55,615 nt of DNA from CAZAXU01 sp964489245 (GCA_964489245.1 CAZAXU010000007.1:1-55615), one strand, 5' to 3'; shown: positions 41,501 through 50,296, numbered from the stretch's first letter. The notes: generated by a model not told the origin, from the sequence alone. Program-made: numbers and translations.

Positions 41501-44487
41501 GTGTTGCTGACAGGAACTTTGACGGCTTGATAGTTTTGATTAAGCTTGACGAGCCGGTTGCTGATAATGCGATGATCTTTTTCCACCATTATTCGGGCGT
41601 AAACATCTTTTGCTGCCGATCCGATTTTGAAAATGAGCGTATTTCCCGGTTTAAAAATCTTTTTATTAGAAAATACGGACAAAAATTGATTATCGGCTAT
41701 TCTTTTTGTGCCGGTCGAATAAATATCAAAATAGGTTTTATCTGATATTTTATTTCCAAATTTATCTAAAGTTTCAAGAACTGCTATATATTTTCCGTCA
41801 GGAAGAGTTGATTTATTACCAAAGGAAACTTTTTTAGTTTTCTCAGTATTATATTTTATGTTCCATAAAAGTTTTGCTTTTTTCCAAAAGTGAAAATCGG
41901 CTTCATTTTTATCATACGGCATGTGTGGAAACAGTTGAGTAAATTTGTTTTTATCGATTTCTTGATATTCAGGAGCAGCCCAAGGGCGTGTTCTGAGAAT
42001 TCCGGACGGCGCTTGAAGTTTATAAATTTTGATTGTCCCTTGAGAAGGCATTTCTTGTCCGTTCAGATTGGTAATGTTGATATGAATGGAATCCGAGACT
42101 GTGTTTTTATTGATTTTATCGGGTATTTCAATTTTTGCAATTAGGGCTTGATAACCAACACTAACTCGTGAGTTTGCCGCATGGGTTTCACCGTTAATGT
42201 CTGTTACTTCTGCATAAATATCATAAACAAAAACAGGAAAACTTTCCGGTTTCAATTTATAATCGGGAATTGCTTTGAAGTCAATAATAAACGTTCCTTT
42301 TTTATCTGTTTTGGTTGTGCCGTGTGCAATTTCTTGAGCTTCCGTATTGTAGTGCGGACGATACCAATACCACCAACGTGGCATTTGAACAATACGTTTT
42401 ACGCGATAGGTCACTTTTGCATCCGTGATGGGAGTTCCGGCAAAACTCATTCCTTGTCCGGCAATGAAAATTGAATCATTTATTTTATAGCTTTGTGTGA
42501 CGGGCTTGAAATCTACATCGAATTTCGGACGCTTATAATTTTCTACTTTGATACCTTTNNNNNNNNNNNNNNNNNNNNNNNNNNNNNNNNNNNNNNNNNN
42601 NNNNNNNNNNNNNNNNNNNNNNNNNNNNNNNNNNNNNNNNNNNNNNNNNNNNNNNNNNTGTCCGGGTCGGTAAATACTTCTGTCGGTGAATACATAAGTT
42701 TGATAATTTATACCGATGGGTTGGTATGGGTATGATTTTCTAACATTTCCCTCGAAATATGATTTTTTTCCTTGATGAATTATTTCAAAAAGATATGAAT
42801 AGTAGTAACTCCTTTCATTTGAAGAAAATTTAAAGATTCCTTTATAGTTTGTACGAATGTTATTACGATAATCCACCCATTCTCGTTTACGTTTTTTGAT
42901 ATTAATACGAGCATTTGCAACCGGTTTTCCGTTGTTTCGATTTATGACGTAATAATCCTTATCTTTTCCCATTTCTTGATGGATTAAAGCTAGATTCGTG
43001 ACTTGAAAATAGGTATAACCATAGGTATTTTTGCCTGACTCGGATGGTTTTACCAGCAGGATATACTGTCCGAATTCCAGCGGCGGGATAATTTTTTCTA
43101 TAGAATGAGATTGATGATCTCCGTCATTTTTTAATGTGGTTTTCCAAGACTTTGCCAATGGGAGTTGTGTGATATGTTTATATCGATCTGTGTCATCAAT
43201 AACTTTGGAGATTTCTTTAAGATTCTCATATTTTACTTTATAAAGGCTAAAATTTAAATTTTTAAGGTTTGCATAGTTAATTTTGACCAAAGCATATTTA
43301 TTTTCAGGAATATTTTTTTCCATGATAATACTTATCCTCTTGTTTAAGATTTGCATTTTTAGTTGTTTGCATTGTAATGCACCTTCGCTTTTCGGAAATT
43401 TTTTGATTGCTAAATTACATAACTCCAAGGCTTCTTTCTTTTTCCATTTAAATATCTTTTCTTGTTTGCTTACATATTGATTCCCCTCATAGTTTATGGC
43501 TTGTGCCATATAAAAATATGCTTTTGCAGATATGTCTGACTTGTGATAAGTTTTGACAAATTGTCTCAGGGCATTGATATAGGCATCTTCTTTAGAATCA
43601 AAAACAGCATTTTGGTGTACATAATTGATGCGTTCAAGATCTGCTACTGCAAGTGCATCCGTTTTTCCTGCATCCATTTTGAACTTCAACCAGTTTTGGT
43701 AGAGTTTTAAAGCTTTCAGCTGTAAAGATTCCGTATCTTTTGCATCAATTTTGAGCTTTACAAATGTGTTTACATCCCAAAGGAATTTCTCTTGATTAAT
43801 TTCAAATTTATAAGATGGGCGAGTCAGTGCATTTTCATTAGATTGGTAAAAATTCAAAGCATTGTGAACCAGTAAATCATATAGGGACGGACGATATTTT
43901 CTGTTTTTTACCTCGGTTTTTAAAATGGCATCAAATTTTGAAATAGGCATTTTTTGAAGTAGAGACTCATTTTTTAAAGACTTGGAGAAGTGGAAATCGA
44001 TTTCTTTGAAAATGGTTTTTAAATCCCAAGTTCTGAAGTCGTTTTTGTCCACTTTTTGAGCAGTTTCTGTTCTGTTCATGAATTTCCACCGGTTGCTTTG
44101 GTAGTATTGCCAATACATTTTTGCCAAAATACTTTCCAGCATATTTTTTGTAGGTCGTTGATTTTCAGTAATTTCTTTATTAAAATTGTCTAATATTTTA
44201 ATTTGTGCATTTTCTTCTATTCGCATCATATATTTGGACTGATGAAGTAGAGATTTGATGATTTGTGGTGCATTTTCTTCTTTTTTTGCTTTAGCATAGA
44301 TTTTTTTTACCAAATCAAAAGCAGATTTTGTCAAACCTTTTTTCTCGAGAGCGGAAATCTGTTTCCAGTAGTCATCATAGGTTTCGTAGTCCATATTTAG
44401 ATTTTTTTGTTCCTCCTCAATGGCGGTTTTTTTGTTTCCGGAGCAAGCCAATAGCAGAATGGTTGTAAGAATAAATATTTTTTTCAT
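38524..44487 (-). CDS. Giant alpha-2-macroglobulin family lipoprotein (interrupted by a gap)
   Basis: The start at 44487 gives a lipoprotein leader (LLACSG) and about 1987 residues; a longer frame to 44595 lacks a signal peptide at its start. N-terminal helical TPR-like region (to about 400), MG/bait-region domains (FTDRSIYRPG before the gap, NYKRPKFDVDF after it), A2M domain (TEKWKLQ-like: EALTKWKLQMLAYTKKLNYA), then the thioester motif CSEQ in YPYDCSEQTFSRYYANALA (40168-40179) and an alpha/alpha toroid and receptor-like C-terminus. It probably traps proteases at the cell surface. A SusC-like DEVTVSGY segment (40969-40995) is inserted before the A2M domain. 100 N at 42559-42658 hide part of the chain. 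Confidence 0.9.
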   Translation of the reverse strand: MKKIFILTTILLLACSGNKKTAIEEEQKNLNMDYETYDDYWKQISALEKKGLTKSAFDLVKKIYAKAKKEENAPQIIKSLLHQSKYMMRIEENAQIKILDNFNKEITENQRPTKNMLESILAKMYWQYYQSNRWKFMNRTETAQKVDKNDFRTWDLKTIFKEIDFHFSKSLKNESLLQKMPISKFDAILKTEVKNRKYRPSLYDLLVHNALNFYQSNENALTRPSYKFEINQEKFLWDVNTFVKLKIDAKDTESLQLKALKLYQNWLKFKMDAGKTDALAVADLERINYVHQNAVFDSKEDAYINALRQFVKTYHKSDISAKAYFYMAQAINYEGNQYVSKQEKIFKWKKKEALELCNLAIKKFPKSEGALQCKQLKMQILNKRISIIMEKNIPENKYALVKINYANLKNLNFSLYKVKYENLKEISKVIDDTDRYKHITQLPLAKSWKTTLKNDGDHQSHSIEKIIPPLEFGQYILLVKPSESGKNTYGYTYFQVTNLALIHQEMGKDKDYYVINRNNGKPVANARINIKKRKREWVDYRNNIRTNYKGIFKFSSNERSYYYSYLFEIIHQGKKSYFEGNVRKSYPYQPIGINYQTYVFTDRSIYRPGXXXXXXXXXXXXXXXXXXXXXXXXXXXXXXXXXXKGIKVENYKRPKFDVDFKPVTQSYKINDSIFIAGQGMSFAGTPITDAKVTYRVKRIVQMPRWWYWYRPHYNTEAQEIAHGTTKTDKKGTFIIDFKAIPDYKLKPESFPVFVYDIYAEVTDINGETHAANSRVSVGYQALIAKIEIPDKINKNTVSDSIHINITNLNGQEMPSQGTIKIYKLQAPSGILRTRPWAAPEYQEIDKNKFTQLFPHMPYDKNEADFHFWKKAKLLWNIKYNTEKTKKVSFGNKSTLPDGKYIAVLETLDKFGNKISDKTYFDIYSTGTKRIADNQFLSVFSNKKIFKPGNTLIFKIGSAAKDVYARIMVEKDHRIISNRLVKLNQNYQAVKVPVSNTDYGGFAVHYFISAHNEFKHGKVNIPVPYPKSQLQIETLAFRDKLLPGQNETWTFKIKGPKGEKVTSELLASMYDASLDQFIKHSWNFHPLWQPEYYSNFSINNFDSYAQDNFGISNLNKYIYYKRETTQYDQLNWFGFNFGILRYGNIVFKRQKSLGMEHPEAVNANAVDEVTVSGYSPEANSNVETKYSPKKEKKPLSKPKEKLQITARKNLQETAFFYPQLHTDKNGNISFSFTIPEALTKWKLQMLAYTKKLNYAYKELFSATQKNLMVFPNAPRFVREGDRLIFSSKVSNLTNKPGNGIAELELSDALTGKIITSKLLKNNNQQNFSLSAKGNTSVDWAIDVPDDIQAIQYKVMAKMGSQTDGEQNVWPVLSNRMLVTETMPMWVRSNQDKTFVMNRLKNNTSKSLKNHLLTLEITSNPAWYAIQALPYLMEYPYDCSEQTFSRYYANALATHIANSNPKIEQVFKQWKNKKALLSNLEKNQELKSMIIEETPWLRDAQSETEQKKRIALLFDLNKMAYELNSSILRLKEMQLSDGGFPWFKGSSHSSRHITQHIIGGFGHLRHLNISTNKSETQNMIVRAIKYLDNETKKDYDKLLKQAKKSKDEKKFLETYQPNYTIIHYLYMRSFYPEMKTDNTLQKILDYYRTQAQKYWLKNNIYTQALLALVSQRHGQKQLAEDIIRSLDENSVKNDELGMYWKENVVGWSWHQAPIETQALLIEAFDEITGNSEKLDEMRIWLLKHKQTNAWKTTKQTTEAVYALLLRGSSWLSLDKNVNVEIGRIKITPEKMPEIKTEAGTGYFKKTWKANEITPDMSQVKISKKGKGIAWGGLYWQYFENLDKIKHAETPLKLTKKLFIRKFSDAGEKLEKINTQSQLKIGDLVRVRIEIKVDRAMEYVHLKDMRASGFEPVNVLSQYKWQDGLGYYESTRDASTNFFISYLPKGIYVFEYDLRANNSGTFSNGITTIQSMYAPEFSSHSKGIKVDIKP
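42559..42658. other. 100-N assembly gap inside the macroglobulin gene
   Basis: Unlike the other two gaps, the flanks are not duplicated, so sequence is really missing. Homologues carry roughly 90 residues between TDRxIYRPG and YKRPKF, while 100 N allow 34, so the true gap is likely about 250-300 bp (inference). Confidence 0.8.
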
Positions 44488-44513
44488 GTCAAAAAATTTG
44501 TTAAAATCAATAT

Positions 44514-44521
44514 CAAAAATA
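44514..44521 (-). promoter_or_regulatory. -7 promoter element of the macroglobulin gene
   Basis: The minus strand reads TATTTTTG, exact TAnnTTTG, 27 nt before the start at 44487. The GTTCCA-AC-TGGAAC palindrome begins one base upstream of it. Confidence 0.6.
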
Positions 44522-44552
44522 GTTCCAACTGGAACATTAACATAATTGGAAC
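44522..44552. promoter_or_regulatory. Operator candidate between the macroglobulin and lipoprotein promoters
   Basis: A perfect palindrome GTTCCA-AC-TGGAAC (44522-44535) is followed by a third half-site TGGAAC (44547-44552), 17 bp from the second. It occupies the macroglobulin -10 to -40 region and lies 12-42 bp upstream of the lipoprotein -7 element, so one regulator could control both genes. Confidence 0.5.
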
Positions 44553-44563
44553 GGTATTTGATG

Positions 44564-44571
44564 TATATTTG
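44564..44571 (+). promoter_or_regulatory. -7 promoter element of the YD-like lipoprotein gene
   Basis: TATATTTG matches TAnnTTTG, 33 nt before the start at 44605. A TTG at 44546-44548 is 15 bp upstream, slightly short of the normal range. Confidence 0.55.
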
Positions 44572-44604
44572 TTTCGCACAAATACACACAAACATTGTAA
44601 AGAT

Positions 44605-45384
44605 ATGAAAAATAGCTATATTCTACTTTTTTTCTCTACTTTTTCTCTTTTTATGACAGGCTGCAAAAAGGCAGAACGATTGGATGAAAATGCATTGTTT
44701 CCTGTTCCGCATGTCATCAAAGAGTATGACGATACAAGAGACTTATCAAAAACGACTACATTTGAATACACGGGTTTGTTAATCAACAAAAAAACGATTG
44801 TAGAATCAGGGAATATTGAAATACACAGATATTCTTACAGCAATCTTGAAAAAGGTTTTATAGATTCTATTGTCATATTGAGAAACAACCATTTACAGGA
44901 AGTTTACAAATATCATTATTCCGGTAATTTAATCAGGCATATAAAGATATTTGACACTAATCACACTTTGTTGGAAAAGCAAGAATTTCTATCCTATCAC
45001 GGAAAATCCCCCGGAAAAATAAAAACAACACACTTTTCTTCAGGTTCTCCAGTGGTTAATGTACTTGATTTGACTTATTCAGGTCTAAATTTCACAGAAA
45101 TGACAGGAGCCGGCATTTTCAATGGAATGCCTGTGAATATGCGAGTAAGCGTGACTTATGATGACAAGAAATCGCCTTTTTCTTATGTAGAGACTCTTGA
45201 ATATCCGATACTTGCCGTAAACAATCCTTTGAAAGAAATTACATTAATTAGCGCTCCGATTGGGAGTTTTAATTTTGTTAAAGATTATAATTATATCTAT
45301 GATTCAAATCATATGCCTGTAAGAGCAGATCACACATTAAACGGCAGCAGAGGTCATATGAAAATAGAATATCTTATTAAATAG
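44605..45384 (+). CDS. YD-like beta-repeat lipoprotein divergent from the macroglobulin gene
   Basis: I use the ATG at 44605 (259 residues), since the earlier in-frame ATG at 44569 overlaps the -7 element and precedes the signal peptide by 12 residues. Lipobox MTGC is followed by KKAERLDEN. The mature part has repeated Tyr-rich strands (TFEYTGLLINKKTI, RYSYSNLEKGFID, YKYHYSGNLIRHIK, DLTYSGLNFTEM, KDYNYIYDSN), in the same style as the lipoprotein at 1254-2015. Function unknown. Shared promoter region with the macroglobulin gene suggests a joint role at the surface. Confidence 0.72.
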   Translation: MKNSYILLFFSTFSLFMTGCKKAERLDENALFPVPHVIKEYDDTRDLSKTTTFEYTGLLINKKTIVESGNIEIHRYSYSNLEKGFIDSIVILRNNHLQEVYKYHYSGNLIRHIKIFDTNHTLLEKQEFLSYHGKSPGKIKTTHFSSGSPVVNVLDLTYSGLNFTEMTGAGIFNGMPVNMRVSVTYDDKKSPFSYVETLEYPILAVNNPLKEITLISAPIGSFNFVKDYNYIYDSNHMPVRADHTLNGSRGHMKIEYLIK

Positions 45385-45410
45385 AAAAAATTTGTTTTGG
45401 CTTTCAAATT

Positions 45411-45446
45411 CCCCGCTTAGTTCAAACCAAGCGGGGGATTTTTTAT
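45411..45446. terminator. Bidirectional terminator
   Basis: CCCCGCTTAGTT (45411-45422) pairs with AACCAAGCGGGG (45425-45436) with one mismatch and a very short loop, followed by ATTTTTTA. It separates the YD-like lipoprotein gene from the convergent RND gene and overlaps the latter's stop codon. Confidence 0.8.
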
Positions 45447-48400
45447 TTCCATCCTAATCTTTCTTTGATTCTGAACTGAATGAAAAACATCACCGGAACA
45501 ATAACCAAGGTTAGAAATGTGGCAAAAGTTAGTCCGTTAATAACGGCTTTGGCAATAGGTCCCCAAAAGGCAACGTTTTCTCCGCCTAAATAAATATTCG
45601 GGTCAAAGTGTGTGAATAATCCGATAAAGTCAATGTTTAGTCCGATGGCTAGCGGGATTAAACCCAAAATAGTTGTGATTGCCGTGAGCAATACGGGTCG
45701 TAGGCGTATTTTTCCGGCTTCGACCAAACTATCATAAATTAAACCGGCAGGTGTCGGTTCTTCGTCATTTAATTCTGCTTTCAAGCGTTTGCGTCTAATG
45801 GTCAGCAATGTATAATCCAACAGCACAATGGCATTGTTCACCACAATTCCCGCCAGAGAAATAATGCCAATCATTGTCATAACTACGATAAAATCTTGAC
45901 GCATAATAATTAAGCCTAAAAAGACACCAATCATGCTTAGCACAACGGTTAGCAATATGATAACAGGTGTGGTCATGGAATTGAATTGAGTCACCAAAAT
46001 CAGAAAAATCATAAAAATGGCAATCATCAATGCTTTGGATAAAAAGCCCATATTCTTTTTCATTTCTTTTTGTTCTCCCAAAAATTCATATTCAATATCG
46101 TTAGCCATGTGATAATTTGCCATTTTATTATCCAGCTTTTGTACAATTTCGTTAGCATTATATCCTTCTAATACATTTGAGGTAATCGCGATGATGCGTT
46201 TCAAATCTTTACGTTTAATTGAACTAAAAGTTGATGTGGATTTCATTGTTGCTATTGAAGAAACCGGAACACTCACCAGCTTTCCGCTTTGTTGATCACG
46301 ATAGACAATATTTTGATTCATCAAACTTTGTCTATCATAGCGATATTTTACATCTAAACGGATATTGATAGGATAGTCGTCATCTCCATCTTTGAATCGG
46401 TCAGCTTCTTTTCCATATACTGCAGTTCTCAGCGCCATTCCGATTTGTCCGGTTTTGATTCCTAAGCGACCGGCTTTTTCTCGATCGATATAAATGGGTA
46501 ATTCCGGTTTATTTTTATCTACATCTATTTGCAGATTTTCAATTCCCGGAACATGGGCATCGTCCAGATATTTCTTGATTTTGATTGCCTCTGTCAGTAG
46601 CTGATTATAGTCGTCTCCTATTAATTCCAAATCAATGGGTGCACCGGTAGGGGGTTTGTGTTGGTCTTTATCTGCCGAAATTTTTATTCCGGCATATCCT
46701 TTTATCAGTTCACGAATATCGTTTAAAACCAATGACGTGTTTATTCCTTTTCTGTATTTATAGTCAACAAAATCCAGAATAATTTTTGATTTGTTGGGCG
46801 TTTTTCCTCCTTGTGGTCCTTTTTGTGGATCTCCGGTTCCTTCTCCCACTTGTTCTATGATGGACGTGAGTAGATAATTATAGTCTTTCTCGTCAAAATA
46901 TTTTTGAATTTTTGAATTTATTTTTTTTGTAAAATCATCCACTACGTCAATATCAGTGCCTATGGGATGTTCAATATAGACATAGATTTGATTGGGTTGC
47001 GTGTTGGGGAAAAAGCTTTTTTTAGGCGGAAATACTTTAAGCATCACTCCTGATAAAACCAAGAGCAGAACGGTTCCGAAGAAAAATAAATATACATTTT
47101 TTCCTTTCAAAGCAAAGCGTAATAGTTTTTCATAGATTTTCTCCAACCAAGGCAAAAATCCAGCTTGAAACCATTTGATGGCATCGACCAAGACAAAATT
47201 ATATAATAATTTCCAAATTGCTAATAAAATCAGCAGTAATCCAATGGCATTGATTATGCCTGAGTATTTAGTCATGCCTTTATTAATCAACAAATATTTA
47301 AGGACAAAAGCCAATATTCCCAATACCAAATAAATCGTGAATTTAATAAATACGGTCTTAGGTTTTTGAGATTTTTCTTCCAAGCTCATATAATTCATGG
47401 TCAATACAGGGTTAATCACCAACGCTACAAATAAGGATGATGACAAAACAATGATTAGTGTGATGGGAAGATATTGCATGAAATTACCAATGATTCCCGG
47501 CCAAAAAGCCAGTGGAATAAAAGCAGCTAAAGTTGTTGCCGTTGAGGCTATGATTGGCCATGCCACTTCACCTACAGCATATTTTGCGGCTTTAAAGGGC
47601 TTATGTCCTTCTTGCCGGAAACGATAGATATTTTCCACAATTACGATTCCGTTATCGACAAGCATTCCTAATGCCAAAACCAAAGCAAACAGAACCATTG
47701 TGTTCAATGTGACTCCCATAGAAGACAGAATTAAAAAGGACATCAGCATGGACAGAGGAATGGCAATGCCTACAAACAAGGCATTGCGGAATCCCATAAA
47801 AAACATCAATACGGCAACGACCAATATCATTCCGAGAATAATACTATTTTCTAGATCGGATACTTGTGTGCGAGTTCTGTTTGAAAGGTCGTTGGTGATA
47901 GAAATATTTACGTTTTTCGGGAAAACTTTTTTTTGCGTTTCTTCAATGATATTTTTGATTTCATCTGAAGCTTCTATTTGATTTGCTCCGCTCCGTTTTT
48001 TGATATCCAGCATCACCACCGGTTTTCCGAATTCTCGTGCATAACTTTCAGCTTCTTGTTGTTTGTACCGAACTGTGGCAACATCGCGCAGATAAGTGAC
48101 TTTGTCTTTAGCTTTTCGGATGATGAGATTTTCAATTTCTTTCGGGTTTTTAAATTCACCGATGACACGCACATTTCTACGCACACCTCCTTCTTTGATG
48201 TCACCTGCTGAGATAGTGAGATTTTCATTTTTTACAGTTTGTTCCAAGTTGTTGAAATTGATGTTGCGACTAATCATTTCATTTAGATCAACGGCAATTT
48301 CAACTTCTTTATCTTGTACGCCACGAATATCGGCTGCTGAAATTTGTGGCAGTTGCTCAATTTTATCTTGTAGATATTCTGCGAATTTTTTCAAACGTTC

Positions 48401-48880
48401 CGGAGTATAATCACCGGAAATATTGACATTCATAATTGGCTTTAATTCTGAGAAATCCAATTTCATTGATTTTGGATCTTGTGGCAGATCTTTGGGCCAT
48501 TCTTGATCACCCATTGCCTCATCAATTTTATCTTTGACATCAGACAGTGCTTTATCCGGATCTACATCAAAAGTGAATTTGACATCAATGCTTGAGAATC
48601 CGGCTTTTGAAGTAGATTTAATCTCATCAATTCCTTTGATTTTTTTAAATTCCGTTTCCAAAGGTCTGGTGATTAGGTTTTCGATGTCCTCTGCGGAGTT
48701 CCCGGGATAGGGAGTTGTTACAAAAACTTCCGGGGCAGCCACATCCGGAAAAGCTTCACGAGGCATATTGATATATGAAAAAAGTCCGCCGAATGTAAGC
48801 AATGCAATCACCAATTTTACGGTATTGGCATTTTTTAAAGCATTGGTTGACAATGTAAATTGTTTATATATGTTTTTCAT
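45443..48880 (-). CDS. RND efflux transporter inner-membrane pump (AcrB/HAE type)
   Basis: The 1145-residue pump has the RND layout: N-terminal TM1, periplasmic loop with TTPYPGNSAEDIENLITRPL and KSTSKAGFSS, TM2-6 with ALGMLVDNGIVIVENIYRF, second loop, TM8-12 with SLAGIVVNNAIVLLDY. In the TM4 proton relay only the first Asp of the AcrB Asp-Asp pair is kept (VDN). Two extra hydrophobic segments (about residues 508-562: IKFTIYLVLGILAFVLKYLL, GIINAIGLLLILLAIWKLL) lie between TM6 and TM7, making it about 100 residues longer than AcrB. It is last in tetR-tolC-adaptor-RND. Substrates unknown. Confidence 0.95.
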   Translation of the reverse strand: MKNIYKQFTLSTNALKNANTVKLVIALLTFGGLFSYINMPREAFPDVAAPEVFVTTPYPGNSAEDIENLITRPLETEFKKIKGIDEIKSTSKAGFSSIDVKFTFDVDPDKALSDVKDKIDEAMGDQEWPKDLPQDPKSMKLDFSELKPIMNVNISGDYTPERLKKFAEYLQDKIEQLPQISAADIRGVQDKEVEIAVDLNEMISRNINFNNLEQTVKNENLTISAGDIKEGGVRRNVRVIGEFKNPKEIENLIIRKAKDKVTYLRDVATVRYKQQEAESYAREFGKPVVMLDIKKRSGANQIEASDEIKNIIEETQKKVFPKNVNISITNDLSNRTRTQVSDLENSIILGMILVVAVLMFFMGFRNALFVGIAIPLSMLMSFLILSSMGVTLNTMVLFALVLALGMLVDNGIVIVENIYRFRQEGHKPFKAAKYAVGEVAWPIIASTATTLAAFIPLAFWPGIIGNFMQYLPITLIIVLSSSLFVALVINPVLTMNYMSLEEKSQKPKTVFIKFTIYLVLGILAFVLKYLLINKGMTKYSGIINAIGLLLILLAIWKLLYNFVLVDAIKWFQAGFLPWLEKIYEKLLRFALKGKNVYLFFFGTVLLLVLSGVMLKVFPPKKSFFPNTQPNQIYVYIEHPIGTDIDVVDDFTKKINSKIQKYFDEKDYNYLLTSIIEQVGEGTGDPQKGPQGGKTPNKSKIILDFVDYKYRKGINTSLVLNDIRELIKGYAGIKISADKDQHKPPTGAPIDLELIGDDYNQLLTEAIKIKKYLDDAHVPGIENLQIDVDKNKPELPIYIDREKAGRLGIKTGQIGMALRTAVYGKEADRFKDGDDDYPINIRLDVKYRYDRQSLMNQNIVYRDQQSGKLVSVPVSSIATMKSTSTFSSIKRKDLKRIIAITSNVLEGYNANEIVQKLDNKMANYHMANDIEYEFLGEQKEMKKNMGFLSKALMIAIFMIFLILVTQFNSMTTPVIILLTVVLSMIGVFLGLIIMRQDFIVVMTMIGIISLAGIVVNNAIVLLDYTLLTIRRKRLKAELNDEEPTPAGLIYDSLVEAGKIRLRPVLLTAITTILGLIPLAIGLNIDFIGLFTHFDPNIYLGGENVAFWGPIAKAVINGLTFATFLTLVIVPVMFFIQFRIKERLGWK

Positions 48881-48930
48881 TCTGTTTTGTTTTTGAGTAA
48901 TTAAGCTCTAATTAAATCGGGAATGTTTTT

Positions 48931-50277
48931 TTATTTTGGATTTTTTATGATGAGTTTTTGCCCGATTAATAAATCATTTCCTTTTAGGTGATTCCATTTT
49001 TTCAAATCGCTTAAAGACACATTATATTTTTTATGAATTCTGAATAAAGTTTCTCCTTTTTGAACAATATGGGTTTGGGTTTCATTTTGTTGATTCTTAA
49101 TTTTTTCTTGTTGATTTTCAACAACTTCTATTTTTTTTGTCAATTTAACCTTATCGTTTTCCGCTAAACCACGTGTTCCTTGTAGCGCAATGATATCTCC
49201 GGCTTGTAATCCGGATTCAATCAACACTTCTCCTTTGTATGAAGGTCCTAGTTTCAGCACACGTTTTTGTACTTTATAATTATCATTCTCTCCGTCAACA
49301 GGATTCAAAACAAATACATAGTTGTTCCCGCTTCTGTCTTCTTGTACTAAAGAAAGCGGCAATACAAGAGCTTGTTCTTTTTCAAAATCTTTAATTTTAA
49401 TGTTTCCGGTTAAATTAGGTTTCAGATCCTTGTTTGGATTTAGAATATCAATTCGGATTTTAAAAGTCCTGTTATTCGGATGTATAAAATTCCCCACATA
49501 AGAAACCGTAGAAGAAATTTCTTTATTCAATTCGGGGAATTCAACAAGAGTTTGTGTGCCTTTTTTGATTTTTGGAAGATATTTTTCAGATACATCCGCT
49601 TGCATATATACTTTGGATAAATTGACAACTCTTGCCACAGGTTTCTGTGGAGCTGCCATTTCTCCCGATTTAATCATCATATCGTCAATTGTTCCGGAAA
49701 TGGGGGCTGTAACGCTCATCTTTTTTAGTTGTGAGCGTAGTGTGCCCAGTTTTCTTGCCAAAGCTTCTTTTTTTGTTTTGGCTTGTAAATAAGCCATTTC
49801 AGAACCAATTTTTTGATCCCACAGACGTTTTTGTCGCTCAAATCCGGTTTTTGCCAATTCATATTGCGTATAAACTTCAGAAATTTGACTGCGAATGGTG
49901 CTGTCGTCCAGACTCATGATAAGTTCGCCTTTGCGCACCTTATCTCCTTCATTTTTATAGATTCTTTTGATTTTTCCCATCGCTTCCGGAACCACCATAA
50001 CGTTTCCATCGGTGTCCACACTTCCCTGCAGTTCGATATAATGCGTAAAATCTTTTGCCTTTACGATCTCGGCATCAATTTTTGCAATTTCCTCTTTCTG
50101 ACTCTGACCAAGTTCTTTATCGATTTTGATTAGAATTTTATTCAGACTGTCAATTTCTTTTTCTATCTGAGCTTTTTGTTCTTGCAAACTCAGGTTCTCT
50201 GTTGACAAACTATCGTTATCATTACAAGATGTCAAGCTAAAAACTATTATTCCTAATCCTAGTATGTATTTTTTCAT
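48931..50277 (-). CDS. RND periplasmic adaptor (membrane fusion protein) with a C-terminal LysM domain
   Basis: The 448-residue lipoprotein (LTSC lipobox) has an unusual N-terminal coiled coil (about 27-75; LSLQEQKAQIEKEIDSLNK), then the HlyD-type biotinyl-lipoyl half-domains (MGKIKRIYKNEGDKVRKGEL; TAPISGTIDDMMIKSGEMAA), a hairpin and beta-barrel (about 220-370). Residues about 403-446 form a LysM: HIVQKGETLFRIHKKYNVSL, then WNHLKGNDLLIGQKLII. LysM binds peptidoglycan, so the adaptor may be anchored to the cell wall. It links the TolC homologue (19 nt upstream) and RND pump (50 nt downstream). This fusion is not standard for AcrA-type adaptors. Confidence 0.95.
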   Translation of the reverse strand: MKKYILGLGIIVFSLTSCNDNDSLSTENLSLQEQKAQIEKEIDSLNKILIKIDKELGQSQKEEIAKIDAEIVKAKDFTHYIELQGSVDTDGNVMVVPEAMGKIKRIYKNEGDKVRKGELIMSLDDSTIRSQISEVYTQYELAKTGFERQKRLWDQKIGSEMAYLQAKTKKEALARKLGTLRSQLKKMSVTAPISGTIDDMMIKSGEMAAPQKPVARVVNLSKVYMQADVSEKYLPKIKKGTQTLVEFPELNKEISSTVSYVGNFIHPNNRTFKIRIDILNPNKDLKPNLTGNIKIKDFEKEQALVLPLSLVQEDRSGNNYVFVLNPVDGENDNYKVQKRVLKLGPSYKGEVLIESGLQAGDIIALQGTRGLAENDKVKLTKKIEVVENQQEKIKNQQNETQTHIVQKGETLFRIHKKYNVSLSDLKKWNHLKGNDLLIGQKLIIKNPK

Positions 50278-50296
50278 GATGATGTATTTTCTTTAT

